Shown: positions 54,770 through 64,000 of the stretch, piece by piece
Layout of the letters: each line of letters starts with the position of its first letter
Position numbering within the stretch: position 1 is the stretch's first letter
Source: Rhopalosiphum padi
Taxonomy: Eukaryota; Arthropoda; Insecta; Hemiptera; Aphididae
Assembly (NCBI RefSeq): GCF_020882245.1
Contig: NC_083599.1
Location: 43,426,748 to 43,490,747, forward strand
Length of the DNA stretch: 64,000 bases
Direction: 5' to 3'
The notes under the pieces: model-generated
Told to the model about the DNA's origin: nothing
Database searches by the model: none
Seen by the model: only the letters and a program-made list of their open reading frames with translations
Translations under genes and position numbers: made by a program

Positions 54770-55088
54770 GCACCGCTACGCGACGTATGCGATAACGGCG
54801 GCCGTGCGGCGTTCACGATAACGCGACGGTTGTACGGTAATTAAGACACTGGAAATTTACGAACGAACTTGATTCACTTATATAACAGAATTACTAATAT
54901 AATATAATATATTACATTTGTATTATGTATATGTATATATATATATGTATGCTACATAATATAATATAAACATATATAAATTTGGAAAAATTTGAGCATC
55001 TATGATCGAGATCTCGGCGGTATTTAACGGAGCGACAAAGAGGCGTGCGTTAGGTACGGCTGCTCGCGCGATACTGATTAACAATCTT

Positions 55089-56629
55089 ATGTGGAACACT
55101 TTAGTTCACTTAAAAAAAAAAAAAAAGATTTTTATCTTATTTTATCGCTTTAATCATAATTCATAACTAATTAAGGTTCACGACTGCGCCATGTTTCATT
55201 ATATTTACAACATTTTATATTTAAATGAATAATATAAAGTTTTAAAAATTATTAAAAACAAACACTTTTTATTTTATATAAATTAGTAACAACACATGAG
55301 ATTCATTGTTAATATTTCACATGGCCATAATAAAATTAATTGTAACATAACCAATAAAACATTATCAGTTGATATGATATCACAACAGTTTCAGTTTATA
55401 TCGATAATCCTACCACTGTTAACCAAAGTAATAAATTTTAAACCTATATTATAAGATAGTTATACTTGCCATCATTGCGAATCGGATGATGAATCATTTT
55501 CAGATGAATACATTTTAAGTAATTTAACCTACCTTTTACCTGTTAATTAACTGTGATAATGTTTAATATTTGATCTCAAAGAAGAGATTAGATTTAAGTT
55601 TAAGATGTTAGATCTCGATTATGTTTAAAATTGTTGATCTCAAAGGAGATATTAAATTTAATTTAAATATTTGAACTCAAAGATGAGATAAGTTTTACAG
55701 TTGTTATTTTTTTAAACTACTTGTTACAATAATTATTATGTTTGATATATTTTAAAAATACCTACTGTTGAAAAAATTAATAAAGAAATTTTAATATATT
55801 TATATTATAATTTAAAATGTTTATTTTCAAAGGAGAGAATAAAAATACTATTGCTTCATTAATTATTTTGTTTTTTATATTTTAACAATACCTAAATTTA
55901 AATAAATGAACAAATTAGAAAAAACTGAATATATTCATATGTGTGACAACTTGCCCCAGTGGTCATGTCAACTTGCCCCGTACACGGGGTAAGTGGGTCT
56001 GATTATTTTTTATTAGTTTTATTTTTTTTGTCAATTATGGATTAATAATTAAGATGGCATTTTATTTAATTATGTAACTTAAAAGTTACTGAACAGTTAG
56101 GTGTATTTTGAGCTTTAAAGTCATAAAACTGAATAAATTAAAAATTCTAATGTAAAAAGTGAGCCAACTAACCCCTGTCACCCCTACTCAATAGGATTTT
56201 ACGTATATTTTTGTGTATATATATCCTATCTACGACAGTTATTTGGAATGGGTTTGATAAGACGCTCGGCCTGTAATTGTTGTTACCTATAGTATAATAA
56301 TAGTACTATATACTATATTAATTATTAGTTATTATAACTTATAACTTTGTCGTTTTTTTCCGTGTCATTTTTTACCGATTACCTTCCCGAACGCATCAAC
56401 CTTAAGTGCCTTTTTTTGTATTCCATGAATACACTTTTACTTCCAACTTTAGTTCTAGTATTCCACTCATTTTTAAAAACGGAAATTCAAAACTATAATA
56501 ACTATAATATATAATATAGGTAATACTTTATTATTAGTCAAATTTTAATAAACAATGTTTCTATGCAATAGGTGTGCATGCGTAATAATATCATATTTAA
56601 AAAAATATTTATATTTTCTTCTGGTTTTT
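55089..56629. other. AT-rich region with short repeats and one hairpin
   Basis: No gene seen. At 55564-55700 and about 55820, words of the form (G)ATCTCAAAGNNGAGAT recur four times, roughly 55-130 bp apart. At 55971-55993 CTTGCCCCGT and ACGGGGTAAG form a GC-rich hairpin, preceded by another ACTTGCCCC at 55949, which looks like the end of an unidentified element. Confidence 0.45.
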
Positions 56630-57005
56630 CAATATTTACAATGCTTTCTTCTGGATCTATGGTAACAGGTATATAATTATGATGTACTACTTCAAATTGA
56701 ATAGTGCATAAGCTCGGTACAGCAGTACGTCATAGTTTACATTTGTAACCATTTATATTTTTGAAACAATTTACATCAAACTGTTTTGAACATAACTGGT
56801 GCCAATTAGAAACAGCGGCGAGTCCTAGACTGTCCATCCATTTCTGTCGCAGTGCAACGTCTTTTGGAAATCTATAATAATATAAATAATAGGTAAAAAT
56901 AATTAAGTCCACAAATTACATTATGATACTTACATATGGAATGACAAAGTCATGTCACCCGTTTTCGGATTGTCATGTGCTTTACACAAAACACCGGTGA
57001 ACCAT
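56630..57005 (-). pseudogene. THAP-domain protein fragment in two exons
   Basis: Exon 1 (57005-56934) starts ATG and reads MVHRCFV. After a small frame error KAHDNPKTGDMTLSFH can be read. The donor GTAAGT at 56933 joins in phase to exon 2 at 56871 (acceptor ATTATAG), giving SFH-IFPKDVALRQKWMDSLG. CSKQFDVNCF follows. Cysteines, the invariant Pro and the Trp fit a THAP DNA-binding finger. A TGA after KCKL is followed by RTAVPSL, the AVPT-like box that closes THAP domains. THAP domains occur in P-element-type transposases and in cellular regulators. Only the finger is left here. Confidence 0.6.
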
Positions 57006-57358
57006 TATTATGTTGTAAATAAACAACCAAAATTAATATCTAAATACTAATTGGTAATTTAGCACATTAAAAATGAAATTGTGTAAACTGTATTTGATTT
57101 TGAAATTCGAATTGGTCGTTATATAAATATTAGATAATAAAGATATTATCACATTGATTATAAAAATTATTGTTAACCACACAGGTAACCACGATAACCA
57201 TTTTAGTAGAAAGCACTTTAATGAGACAGAGATAAATCTGCTCTCTAGAATCGCGGAACTTTATGTTAAAAGTATAGAAATGGCCTATCCATTCTTTATT
57301 ATCTATGTACTGACAGCGTGTATGAAAGAACAATAAATTTTCTTTAGATAGGTAACTT

Positions 57359-57506
57359 TTTTTTTTTTTTTTCTTTTTTTTTTTTAATATAAGTATATTT
57401 ACAATCTGTAATAAAATTAAAACAATAAGTAAATTTGATATTTTTTTTTTTTTTACAAGGTTTGGAGGCTTGAGTGAAGGGGGCGTCCATTGACACTACT
57501 TCAAAA
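57359..57506 (-). mobile_element. 148-bp LINE stub with 13-bp target duplication
   Basis: AGATAGGTAACTT occurs at 57346-57358 and 57507-57519. Between them is a T-rich tract (poly-A on the minus strand) and a short unique end containing GGAGGCTTGAGTGAAGGGGG. This is the signature of a severely 5'-truncated LINE 3' end. Confidence 0.85.
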
Positions 57507-57597
57507 AGATAGGTAACTTAAAATCATTACTTTTGACCATTTGATGATACTTCGTACTTAATTTCCTACAGAACGCAACCTATCTCTAATAATTCAG

Positions 57598-57933
57598 TTA
57601 TACATGTGGTAAATATAAACTATAATTTAAGTTTAAATAAGTTACTAAATTAATGAAAAAAAAATCACCCCAAAACGTCCAAACCGGTGGATGTTGGCCT
57701 ATATAGTTTTTCAACAGGCTATGAAAACTTTCAATACAATTATTGGTCAGTCCAAAGACGGAAAATCCATCTGGATGAATAATATCCAACCAAACATTTT
57801 GAATGTATTCAAAAATATCTTCAAGACGTACTATTATACATCTGTGTTTCTTGCCAATTCTTGTATATCCACGAAACCTTCAACAATGTGGAAATCGTTT
57901 GGGAGATCTGGACTTATTTCTAATGACCAATGA
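57598..57933 (-). pseudogene. MULE transposase C-terminal fragment
   Basis: Two minus-strand pieces, HWSLEISPDLPNDFHIVEGFVDIQ and VWLDIIHPDGFSVFGLTNNCIESFHSLLKNYIGQHPPVWTFW, sit in different frames. The TNNCIESFHSLL segment holds the last catalytic Glu of MULE transposases (compare NNVCESFHSKF in the first MULE here). The rest is lost. Confidence 0.5.
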
Positions 57934-58487
57934 AGTAATGCTATAGTATTAGCATTAGTATTAATAGTATAAAACTATTAATTTAAAATTACTAAAACAA
58001 ATTTAAACAATTTAATTTATAAATCAAATCCTTTACTATACAAAATGAATTGTTTTCATAAACTTAAAATAAGTATTTAATTTTATGGTGCAACAATCAG
58101 ACGTATCCAAGTTTTATTTTTTGGTTTTAAAAAGAATGGAAATTGAATTTTTATTGGTTAATGATTTATTTCAATTATAAACATAAAAATGAAGTTTGAA
58201 TATATTTTTTATTTATTTTCAAAACGTTTTGTTAATTTTTAAAATAGTTTTTTCTTCCTTCTAAAAAATTGCACAATTCGGAGGCCAGATCCCATTTTGC
58301 CGAATTTATTTTTCAAGCAACTTAAAATAACTTATGGATTACAAATTATATACCTAATAATTAATTATATTTATGTAATATGTATTTTAATATTTATGTA
58401 AAATTGAATTCGCCATTATTAGGTATAAATAAAGAAATTGATAATTTCATGATAAAAAAAATAATAAAAGTAATCATATAAAATAAT
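57934..58487. other. AT-rich spacer
   Basis: No gene or repeat recognised. Confidence 0.45.
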
Positions 58488-58491
58488 ATAA

Positions 58492-59561
58492 CCCTTTCAT
58501 TCCTGAGACTAAAAAAAATTAAAAAAGTGAATTTTTTTTTCATAGACTTTTTTTATATGCATGAAATATTTGTTATATTTTTGTCAAAAATGTTTAACCA
58601 CCTCTCACCCCCTTTTTTTGGTCGGGACTTAGATGTCCCGACAGGATTCTATGAATGTAAATTAAAATACACTTTTTTTTGTGAAACTCGTATTTGTATA
58701 CTATTTTATTGAATATTAAATTAACAATGTATTATATCTTATAGAAAAAACTTATCTTTTTATAACCTTTATATTTTATAGTTATAAAAAATACATATAT
58801 CATAGAAATAAACATAATATAAAAACAATTTAATCAAATGTTAACTGTTTCTACTTCATGATACTCATTGAAACAATTTTTATTTTCATTACTGCACAAG
58901 AATACTCTACAATGTGAACACTTAGATTTTGGTCTCGACTCAATTCCCCGTGTACTGCACAGTTCACACCTCCCTCTATTGGCACCGTAGACCACCCAAT
59001 GAATTCCTCTAAAAAAATTCAAAATATTTGTGTTTATCATAACCTATTTTTAATTTTTATTTTATTATTGAAGTACCTGTTTCCTAATCTAACATCCTTT
59101 GTATTGGATAACTGTTTTCCTCTGCGAGTTGTTGGGGTTTTAGGAGCTGCTCTTTTCAAACTGACTGATCTTCTTGATGGTAAACTGCGTAATGTCATAA
59201 GACCAAGTGCGATGGATCGACGTACATCCAAATTGTCTATTCCCCACAAATATAAACACGTAATATACACTCGTTATAATCTGAATCGTATTATTGATTG
59301 TATTTACGAAGAAAACGATAAGTGTATTTATAAAATGAAAACAAAACAGCGATAAGATTGAAAAGTGTATAATGCTTTACACCTCATGTGGATACAATAA
59401 TAAATGCTGTATAAATAGATATTATTAATTTTTTTTTTTATAACATATGTCCATGGGACTCAGATGTCCCGTCAGTACGATTGGCTCAATCGGCTTTACT
59501 GTTTATTTAATATTAGACGTTTTAGAGCTGGGACTCAAACGTCCCGCCCGTCCTGAAAGGG
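58492..59561 (-). mobile_element. piggyBac-like deletion derivative, 1070 bp
   Basis: CCCTTTCATTCCTGA at 58492 is matched, inverted, by the end GAAAGGG at 59561 (reverse complement CCCTTTCAGGACGGG). ATAA stands on both sides (58488-58491 and 59562-59565). GGGAC-T-AGATGTCCC palindromes occur inside each end (58624, 59456, and a variant at 59530). Inside, only the last two exons of a piggyBac transposase remain. Confidence 0.7.
58834..59270 (-). pseudogene. piggyBac-like transposase C-terminus with cysteine-rich domain
   Basis: The minus-strand exon ending at 59077 (RSIALGLMTLRSLPSRRS ... KDVRLGN) is joined by a 68-bp GT-AG intron to 59008. The join reads NRGIHWVVYGANRGRCELC, and then SRPKSKCSHCRVFLCSNENKNCFNEYH follows. 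The spaced CxxC, CxxC and C..C..H residues are the zinc-binding domain that piggyBac transposases use to grip the terminal repeats. The catalytic DDD domain is deleted. Confidence 0.75.
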
Positions 59562-59565
59562 ATAA

Positions 59566-59950
59566 GCAAACTATTTTAGAAAATTAAAGTTAAAATTATT
59601 CATTATGTTTAATTAATAAACAGACATTGTCTAAAAAATCAATCCATTCTGTCTGTGGAGGATCGTTTACTCTCTCTTTGAGACTACAAATTCTTTGTTC
59701 AAGTTTAATTTATTTGTTGTAAATTCTTTTTACTTTTTTACCACGTTAAAGGAAATTTATTTCATCCTCAATTTTGTCTTGTTCTTTTCGTAATATTACT
59801 GAATGCCTAAGAAAGGTAGCAATAAGTTATCGTTATGTTTTGATAATGTTATAGAAGTGGTAATTTGTAAAATTTGTCAAGTTCTGTATGTGTTCATTAT
59901 TCTGAATTCGGTAATACAGTGTGCTTTCGTTTTGTATTCGTTATAATTTT
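59566..59950 (-). other. Spacer with faint minus-strand coding traces
   Basis: Read leftward, KEQDKIEDEINFL and ERVNDPPQTEWIDFLDN are protein-like and could be a coiled or C-terminal piece of an older transposase. Stops intervene and I assign no family. Confidence 0.25.
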
Positions 59951-59960
59951 TATAATAGTT

Positions 59961-61025
59961 ATGGATAGTCTGGATATTTTTGAGAGCCAAAAGGGCAAAG
60001 AAAAATTAGCATTTAAAGGATATATGTATGTTGTACACAAAGAGTGTTTGCATTTTATACGGTGGAAATGCTGCAAAAACATAGCCACAGATGTCCATGC
60101 ATTTTAAAAACTTCCGAGGGTAAAAAACATTTAATTAAAATTGATTATGAACATAATCATACTCCATGGCAAAATGAAATTGATGCCGCAAAAATTAAAA
60201 AACAAGCTAAAGTATCAAAATATACGCCTGTACAGTTATTTTCAGAAGCTGTAATGGGTCTTTCAGAAAGTATTCTTAAAGAACTTTCCATAGAAAAAAT
60301 CAATAAAAATCCAAAAGAACTCAAGAGTTTTCCAAAAGTACCTGATAATTTAAAAGATTTAAAAACATAAGGTAGGAAGGTTTCATTAAATCAATAGGTA
60401 GATACAAAAAAATTAAATAATTAAAATTAATTGTTCTTAATGGGTATTTTAATTTTAATTATAATTTATATAACAATTTCAAGTTTCAAATTAAAATGCT
60501 TTTAATACAGTTGTAGTCAGTACAAAATAAAGATAAACACTGATAAAAATAAAAATAAAATAAAACAAGCTGTTTAGCATGTACAAATACCTGGTATGCA
60601 GATAGACATTTTGGATTAGCCCCGAAATATTTTTCGCAACTTTACATTTTAAGAATTAAAAAATATAATGAATTTTTTACTGTTCTTTTCTGTTTACTTG
60701 AAAAAAAAAATCAAAGTATTAATGAAATAATGTTTAATACTATCCTATCAGTATGTGAAAAGAACAATCTTTTTCCAGATCCATTATACAAAAAAATAAA
60801 TTTTGAAAAAGCAATAATAAATGCAGCAAAAAAGGATTAGGGGAACATTTAATAATAAATGGTTGTTTCTATCATCTATGCCAGAGTACTCACAGAAAAT
60901 TAGCAGAATAAGGATTAAAAAAAAGATATCAAGAAGATTATGATTTTAATAAATGTTGTGGTATGTTAATATATGAGTCCAAAACAAAAAGCTCAAAATC
61001 GAAAAACGTAAAAAAAGATTAAAAA
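59961..61025 (+). pseudogene. FLYWCH/MULE transposase relic
   Basis: ATG 59961 starts MDSLDIFESQKGKEKLAFKGYMYVV. A frameshift in an A-run near 60077 separates the two halves of the FLYWCH finger, whose second half ends IDYEHNHTPW. The frame stops at 60370. Further on, FGLAPKYFSQLYILRIKKY near 60618 and FPDPLYKKINFEKAII near 60775 are the MULE core. The residue that should be the second catalytic Asp reads Asn (NFE in place of DFE). HLCQSTHRKLAE follows. Several stops. No terminal repeats were assigned. Confidence 0.6.
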
Positions 61026-61152
61026 CATTATATGAACGGTTAAATGTCAATCAGGTTCAAGTGGATACAATTTAAAAAAAAAATTTACTTCAATTTGAGA
61101 AAACGACTATTAAATAGGTATTAGTAGGTTATAGGTATTATATATAATTTTA

Positions 61153-61215
61153 GATTCTGAACGGAGTGATGAATGTATTGATTTTACAATGATGTGTGTT
61201 TTTTTTTATAATATA
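61153..61215 (+). repeat. Partial left end of the MITE-like repeat
   Basis: GATTCTGAACGGAGTGATGAATG and the next 40 bases match the start of the full copy at 62315. It is cut by the element beginning at 61231. Confidence 0.75.
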
Positions 61216-61230
61216 AAATGTGTATATATA

Positions 61231-61764
61231 CATATATATGTTACGGGCAAAGTAAATAATTTGGGCGTTTTATACAATGCCGTAAATTTGGATTAGTTAG
61301 TGTATTTTTTCATTTGTTCTTATCGGTTTTCTTACAATGGGGCAATCCACATATTTGTTTTATTTTAGCTATACCTTTAAGAATAAAATCTATTCGTGAT
61401 AATAGAACTGAATAGCTTAAAAATTTAAAAGTTCAAGCCACTAAAATGAAGCAAGCTTCTGAGAATCGATTCTGTCCCGGTGAGTGCAAGTGTAAAGCAG
61501 CTGAGCGGCTATGCATATCTAAATGCCACCAAAGCAGTACTTGCGAAAATAAGTGATGTAAAAATAAAAAATTAAATTAAATTTTCTAATAACACAAATA
61601 AAAAATATTATAGTATAAATATATAGTATTCGTTATATTTTGGCAATACTTTTCTTTTAAATATTATATTATATACATTGCCCAATATACGAAGGCCATT
61701 ATATACAACGCCCGAGCATTGTATAAAACGCCCAAATTGTATACTTTGCCCGTAACATATATAT
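61231..61764. mobile_element. Small TIR element with a cysteine-rich ORF
   Basis: ATATATGTTACGGGCAAAG at about 61234, followed by TTTGGGCGTTTTATACAATGC, is inverted at about 61700-61764. Each terminal repeat of about 50-65 bp carries two or three copies of a GGGC/TATACAA unit, a design like the MULE at the window start. The interior is 400 bp and carries a 36-codon cysteine-rich frame. No transposase core is present, so it is probably a non-autonomous relative of a larger element. Confidence 0.65.
61446..61556 (+). CDS. Short cysteine-rich protein remnant (CXC-like)
   Basis: 36 codons from ATG 61446: CPGECKCKAAERLCISKCHQ then SSTCENK. Six Cys and one His alternate in a C-x3-C-x-C...C-x3-C-H...C pattern, like CXC/TSO1-type or other zinc-binding tails of transposon proteins. 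The frame probably extends upstream (FKSSSH-like sequence is not seen; LKNLKVQATK is). It may be the last exon of a longer gene that was deleted. Only weakly supported as an expressed protein. Confidence 0.35.
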   Translation: MKQASENRFCPGECKCKAAERLCISKCHQSSTCENK

Positions 61765-61825
61765 ATGTTACGCCGAATTCATAAAATCAGCAACGTTGTC
61801 GCCGAATACGTGAAATCGGCAACTC
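61765..61825. repeat. Possible end of another TIR element with a repeated motif
   Basis: CGCCGAATTCATAAAATC-AGCAAC is followed at about 30 bp by CGCCGAATACGTGAAATCGGCAAC. Two spaced copies at a likely element boundary resemble the motif-repeat TIRs seen elsewhere in the window. No inverted partner was found. Confidence 0.4.
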
Positions 61826-62314
61826 AAAGTGCAAAAGACCCTTCTTAAAAAATTATAAGACATAATTTAATATAAATAAATGTATAAAACGCCAGAAATA
61901 TAATAAAACCAAATTGTAATAATAAATATTATATTAAGTATATAAAAAATAAAAAAAAAAGCAAGACTTCTTAAAAAAAATATTAACATAATTTAATTTA
62001 AATAAATGTGTAAAACACCGGAAATATATTAAAATAATAAATTCATTTTAATGTGTAAAAAAGTGAATAAAAAAAAAATTGTATTATATTTAAAAATTTT
62101 GACAAGTTAGCCCCTCCCCCCACTTTAACCCAGGAACTTCAAACCTCTTAAGAAAAATTGCTATTAGCTTTTTGTTCTTATTAAAATTTTTATTTTTAAA
62201 ATAAAGATTTTTGTCCTCAACTAGACTTTTTTTAACCAAATAAGATTTTCATTTCGTGGTTGTGTTTTATTTCAGTTATTAGATTGTTTTATTTAATATG
62301 GAATCATTTTTTTA
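61826..62314. other. AT-rich spacer with a degenerate direct repeat
   Basis: CATAATTTAATNTAAATAAATG followed by TAAAACNCCNGAAATAT occurs at about 61860 and again at about 61990. No gene. Confidence 0.45.
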
Positions 62315-63040
62315 GATTCTAAACGGAGTGATGAATGTATTAATTTTACAATGATGTGTGTTTTTTTGTGTCTGTCATCACTTTTTGGAGTAGTAATAAT
62401 ACTTTGATTTTTGACTTCAGTCCCTCTTTGAAAAGAAAAATTCATCTAGTTCGTACTTTGGGAGGGGGGGGGTCAAAAGTAATAAATTTTCAATAGTTTT
62501 CAAAAGCGTTGGGAAAATCCCTGAAAAATAACGGAAAAGCGTAAATTTTTACGCATAACCACTTTTCGACAAAATCAATTTTTTGATTTTGCTGTAACTC
62601 AAGAACGAATTATTGTAAATACTTGAAATTTACATCAAATGTTTATATTATGGTTATCTATTTACGATTAAATTTTCAAAATTTAATAATCGTTAGTCAT
62701 AATTTTTGTTTACAAGCATTTAAAGTTCAAATATTTACGAAATATATCAAAATCGCGAAAATTTGCAAGGAATTTTGAAGTTGAAAGTTCATAAAATTGT
62801 TGTGATTTATACTTAAGGTTCAAAAATCCAATACAAGGTTATCTATAAGTTTTCCTTTAAATAATTGTAAAAAAAAATTCCAGTGTCAATATAGAAAACA
62901 TTTTATGAACGTATGAAATTTTATTTTTTACGAAATCGCGTAAAATAGGTAACGATATATTACAATTTAAATATAAGTAATAATAATATAATATATCCAA
63001 CTAATTATCATTAACTGACAAATCATCTCCGTTCAGAATC
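62315..63040 (+). repeat. MITE-like repeat, 726 bp
   Basis: GATTCTAAACGGAG at 62315-62328 is inverted at 63027-63040 (CTCCGTTCAGAATC) with one mismatch. The interior is non-coding and AT-rich, with ACGAAAT-type words. A partial copy lies at 61153 and a diverged one at 29800-30215, so it is dispersed. Confidence 0.75.
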
Positions 63041-64000
63041 GTTCTTCGTATACAATGATACTCGTCATACTCTCGATCTCTACTATACAGCAGAGCGATA
63101 CCCACTTGCCCACTTTTTTTTATTTATATATTATTTACCGTAATTGAAAATATTGACTATTTGTTTAAAATGATTATATTATTTATTTATTTATATATTA
63201 TTGATATTTCAAACTAATTGAGTAAGTAACATGGGAAGATAAGGAAGTCAACATTTTATCAATATAATTACAAATATTGGACTTATAGATATTAAGATAT
63301 ACCATAATATATCTTTAGACATTAGTGCCAGGAGATGGGGTGGCAAGATGGGGAATCCCCCCCTGGAATTTAAATAGGATGTTGAACATTTTAACTTTTA
63401 TTTTGATTTATAAACATTTCATCGATATTTTTACTTGTGTGTGGAGTTGGTATTTGATTTCATATAATTCTAACACATTTTATAGTTTACAAGGAATAAA
63501 CATTTTTTTATGTAGTTTTTGGTGTTTAATGTCATCATGCTCCTCCCTGAAAAATTTCCTGCGGGTGCCCATATCATAAGAGGACTCGCACCCGCATGTG
63601 TCTCTGTCTTACACACGTGCGACATGTTAAACTTTCGTTCAACAGTTAAGGAATCATACGTCGAGAGTACAAAGTTGACACGATACACAACAGTCGCCAG
63701 TACAAAGTACAGGCACCGCAGTGACCTTATCAATCGCCACTAAGCAACGACGACCTAACATAGTCAACTCTCCCACATGTACTAACACGTTACTCCACGT
63801 GCTGATACGCTGCCGTCCGAATAATAAAAAATCGCTCATACCAAAACCCGTCGTGTGTTGTGTCAGTTTTTTTTCTCTTATATCTATATCCTCAACACTC
63901 ACACCTCACGAGATCGACTCAACATGAACCTGAGTAAGACCAACAACTGCCGTAGCCGCATCAATTAGCTCCCCCCAGAGGAATCATTAACTCAAAGTCA
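63041..64000. other. Right-edge region without recognised gene
   Basis: The stretch to about 63540 is AT-rich. From 63550 the composition becomes balanced, with a 9-bp-arm hairpin (TGCGGGTGC at 63560-63568 and GCACCCGCA at 63588-63596) and no long frame. It looks like the leader of a retroelement that continues past the window. Confidence 0.35.

Larger units (their letters stand above)
50526..55074 (-). mobile_element. Jockey-type LINE, apparently intact and recently inserted
   Basis: TGATTAACAATCTT is present at 50512-50525 and 55075-55088, a perfect 14-bp target-site duplication. On the minus strand the element has a leader of about 300 bp (55074-54770), two overlapping open ORFs and an A-rich tail (T-rich at 50526-50560 on the plus strand). 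No frameshift or stop is seen in either ORF. The copy may be able to move. Confidence 0.93.

Noticed and set aside
1..64000. tRNA, rRNA or CRISPR features
   Set aside because: No cloverleaf, rRNA-like block or evenly spaced direct repeats were seen. The repeats present are terminal or tandem repeats of transposons.

Overview
The window looks like AT-rich nuclear DNA from a sap-sucking insect, most probably an aphid. The grounds are introns with GT-AG borders, the TAGGTACCTACC-type low-complexity tracts, and the mix of FLYWCH/MULE, Harbinger, hAT, piggyBac-like, mariner, Jockey and I-clade elements. Nothing bacterial is present: there are no operons, Shine-Dalgarno sites, CRISPR arrays or rRNA, and I found no tRNA. 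The organism call is inference from composition and element families.

Almost everything is mobile DNA at different stages of decay, much of it nested. From left to right: a MULE split by a LINE (1-3057); a gutted Ty3/gypsy element (3514-6863); a hAT stub cut by a piggyBac-like end and a small four-exon reading frame whose large intron holds retroelement debris (7388-13575); a second piggyBac-like stub (14671-15525); a GC-richer broken coding block of foreign appearance with two GRF zinc-finger modules beside it (15980-17560); a broken MULE (18085-19450); a nearly complete hAT (19783-25224); a second hAT relic (25824-26981); and two exons of a ROS1/Sevenless-like receptor tyrosine kinase (27047-27868).

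The middle holds three different Harbinger elements, at 27869-31195, 32042-35749 and from 38624 onward. All three share one plan: a MADF-BESS DNA-binding gene and a DDE transposase gene lie on opposite strands with their exons interdigitated, each gene's exon sitting in the other's intron. The second copy looks intact (21-bp TIRs, TTA target duplication, both genes open). A mariner with perfect 29-bp TIRs (36285-37630) and a minus-strand run of four small phase-0 exons (38017-38533) lie between the second and third. The third Harbinger is split by a 5.67-kb I-clade LINE with a 12-bp target duplication (41069-46739).

The right third has a decayed LINE (48049-49828), an apparently intact Jockey-type LINE with a 14-bp duplication and two overlapping open ORFs (50526-55074), a THAP relic, a 148-bp LINE stub, a piggyBac-like deletion derivative keeping only the transposase C-terminus (58492-59561), another MULE relic, a small TIR element enclosing a 36-residue cysteine-rich ORF (61231-61764), and a MITE-like repeat (62315-63040). 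The elements with the best claim to being functional are the Harbinger at 32042 and the LINE at 50526. The sequences most likely not to be ordinary transposon are the tyrosine-kinase exons, the four-exon minus-strand run at 38 kb and the GC-rich block at 16-17 kb.
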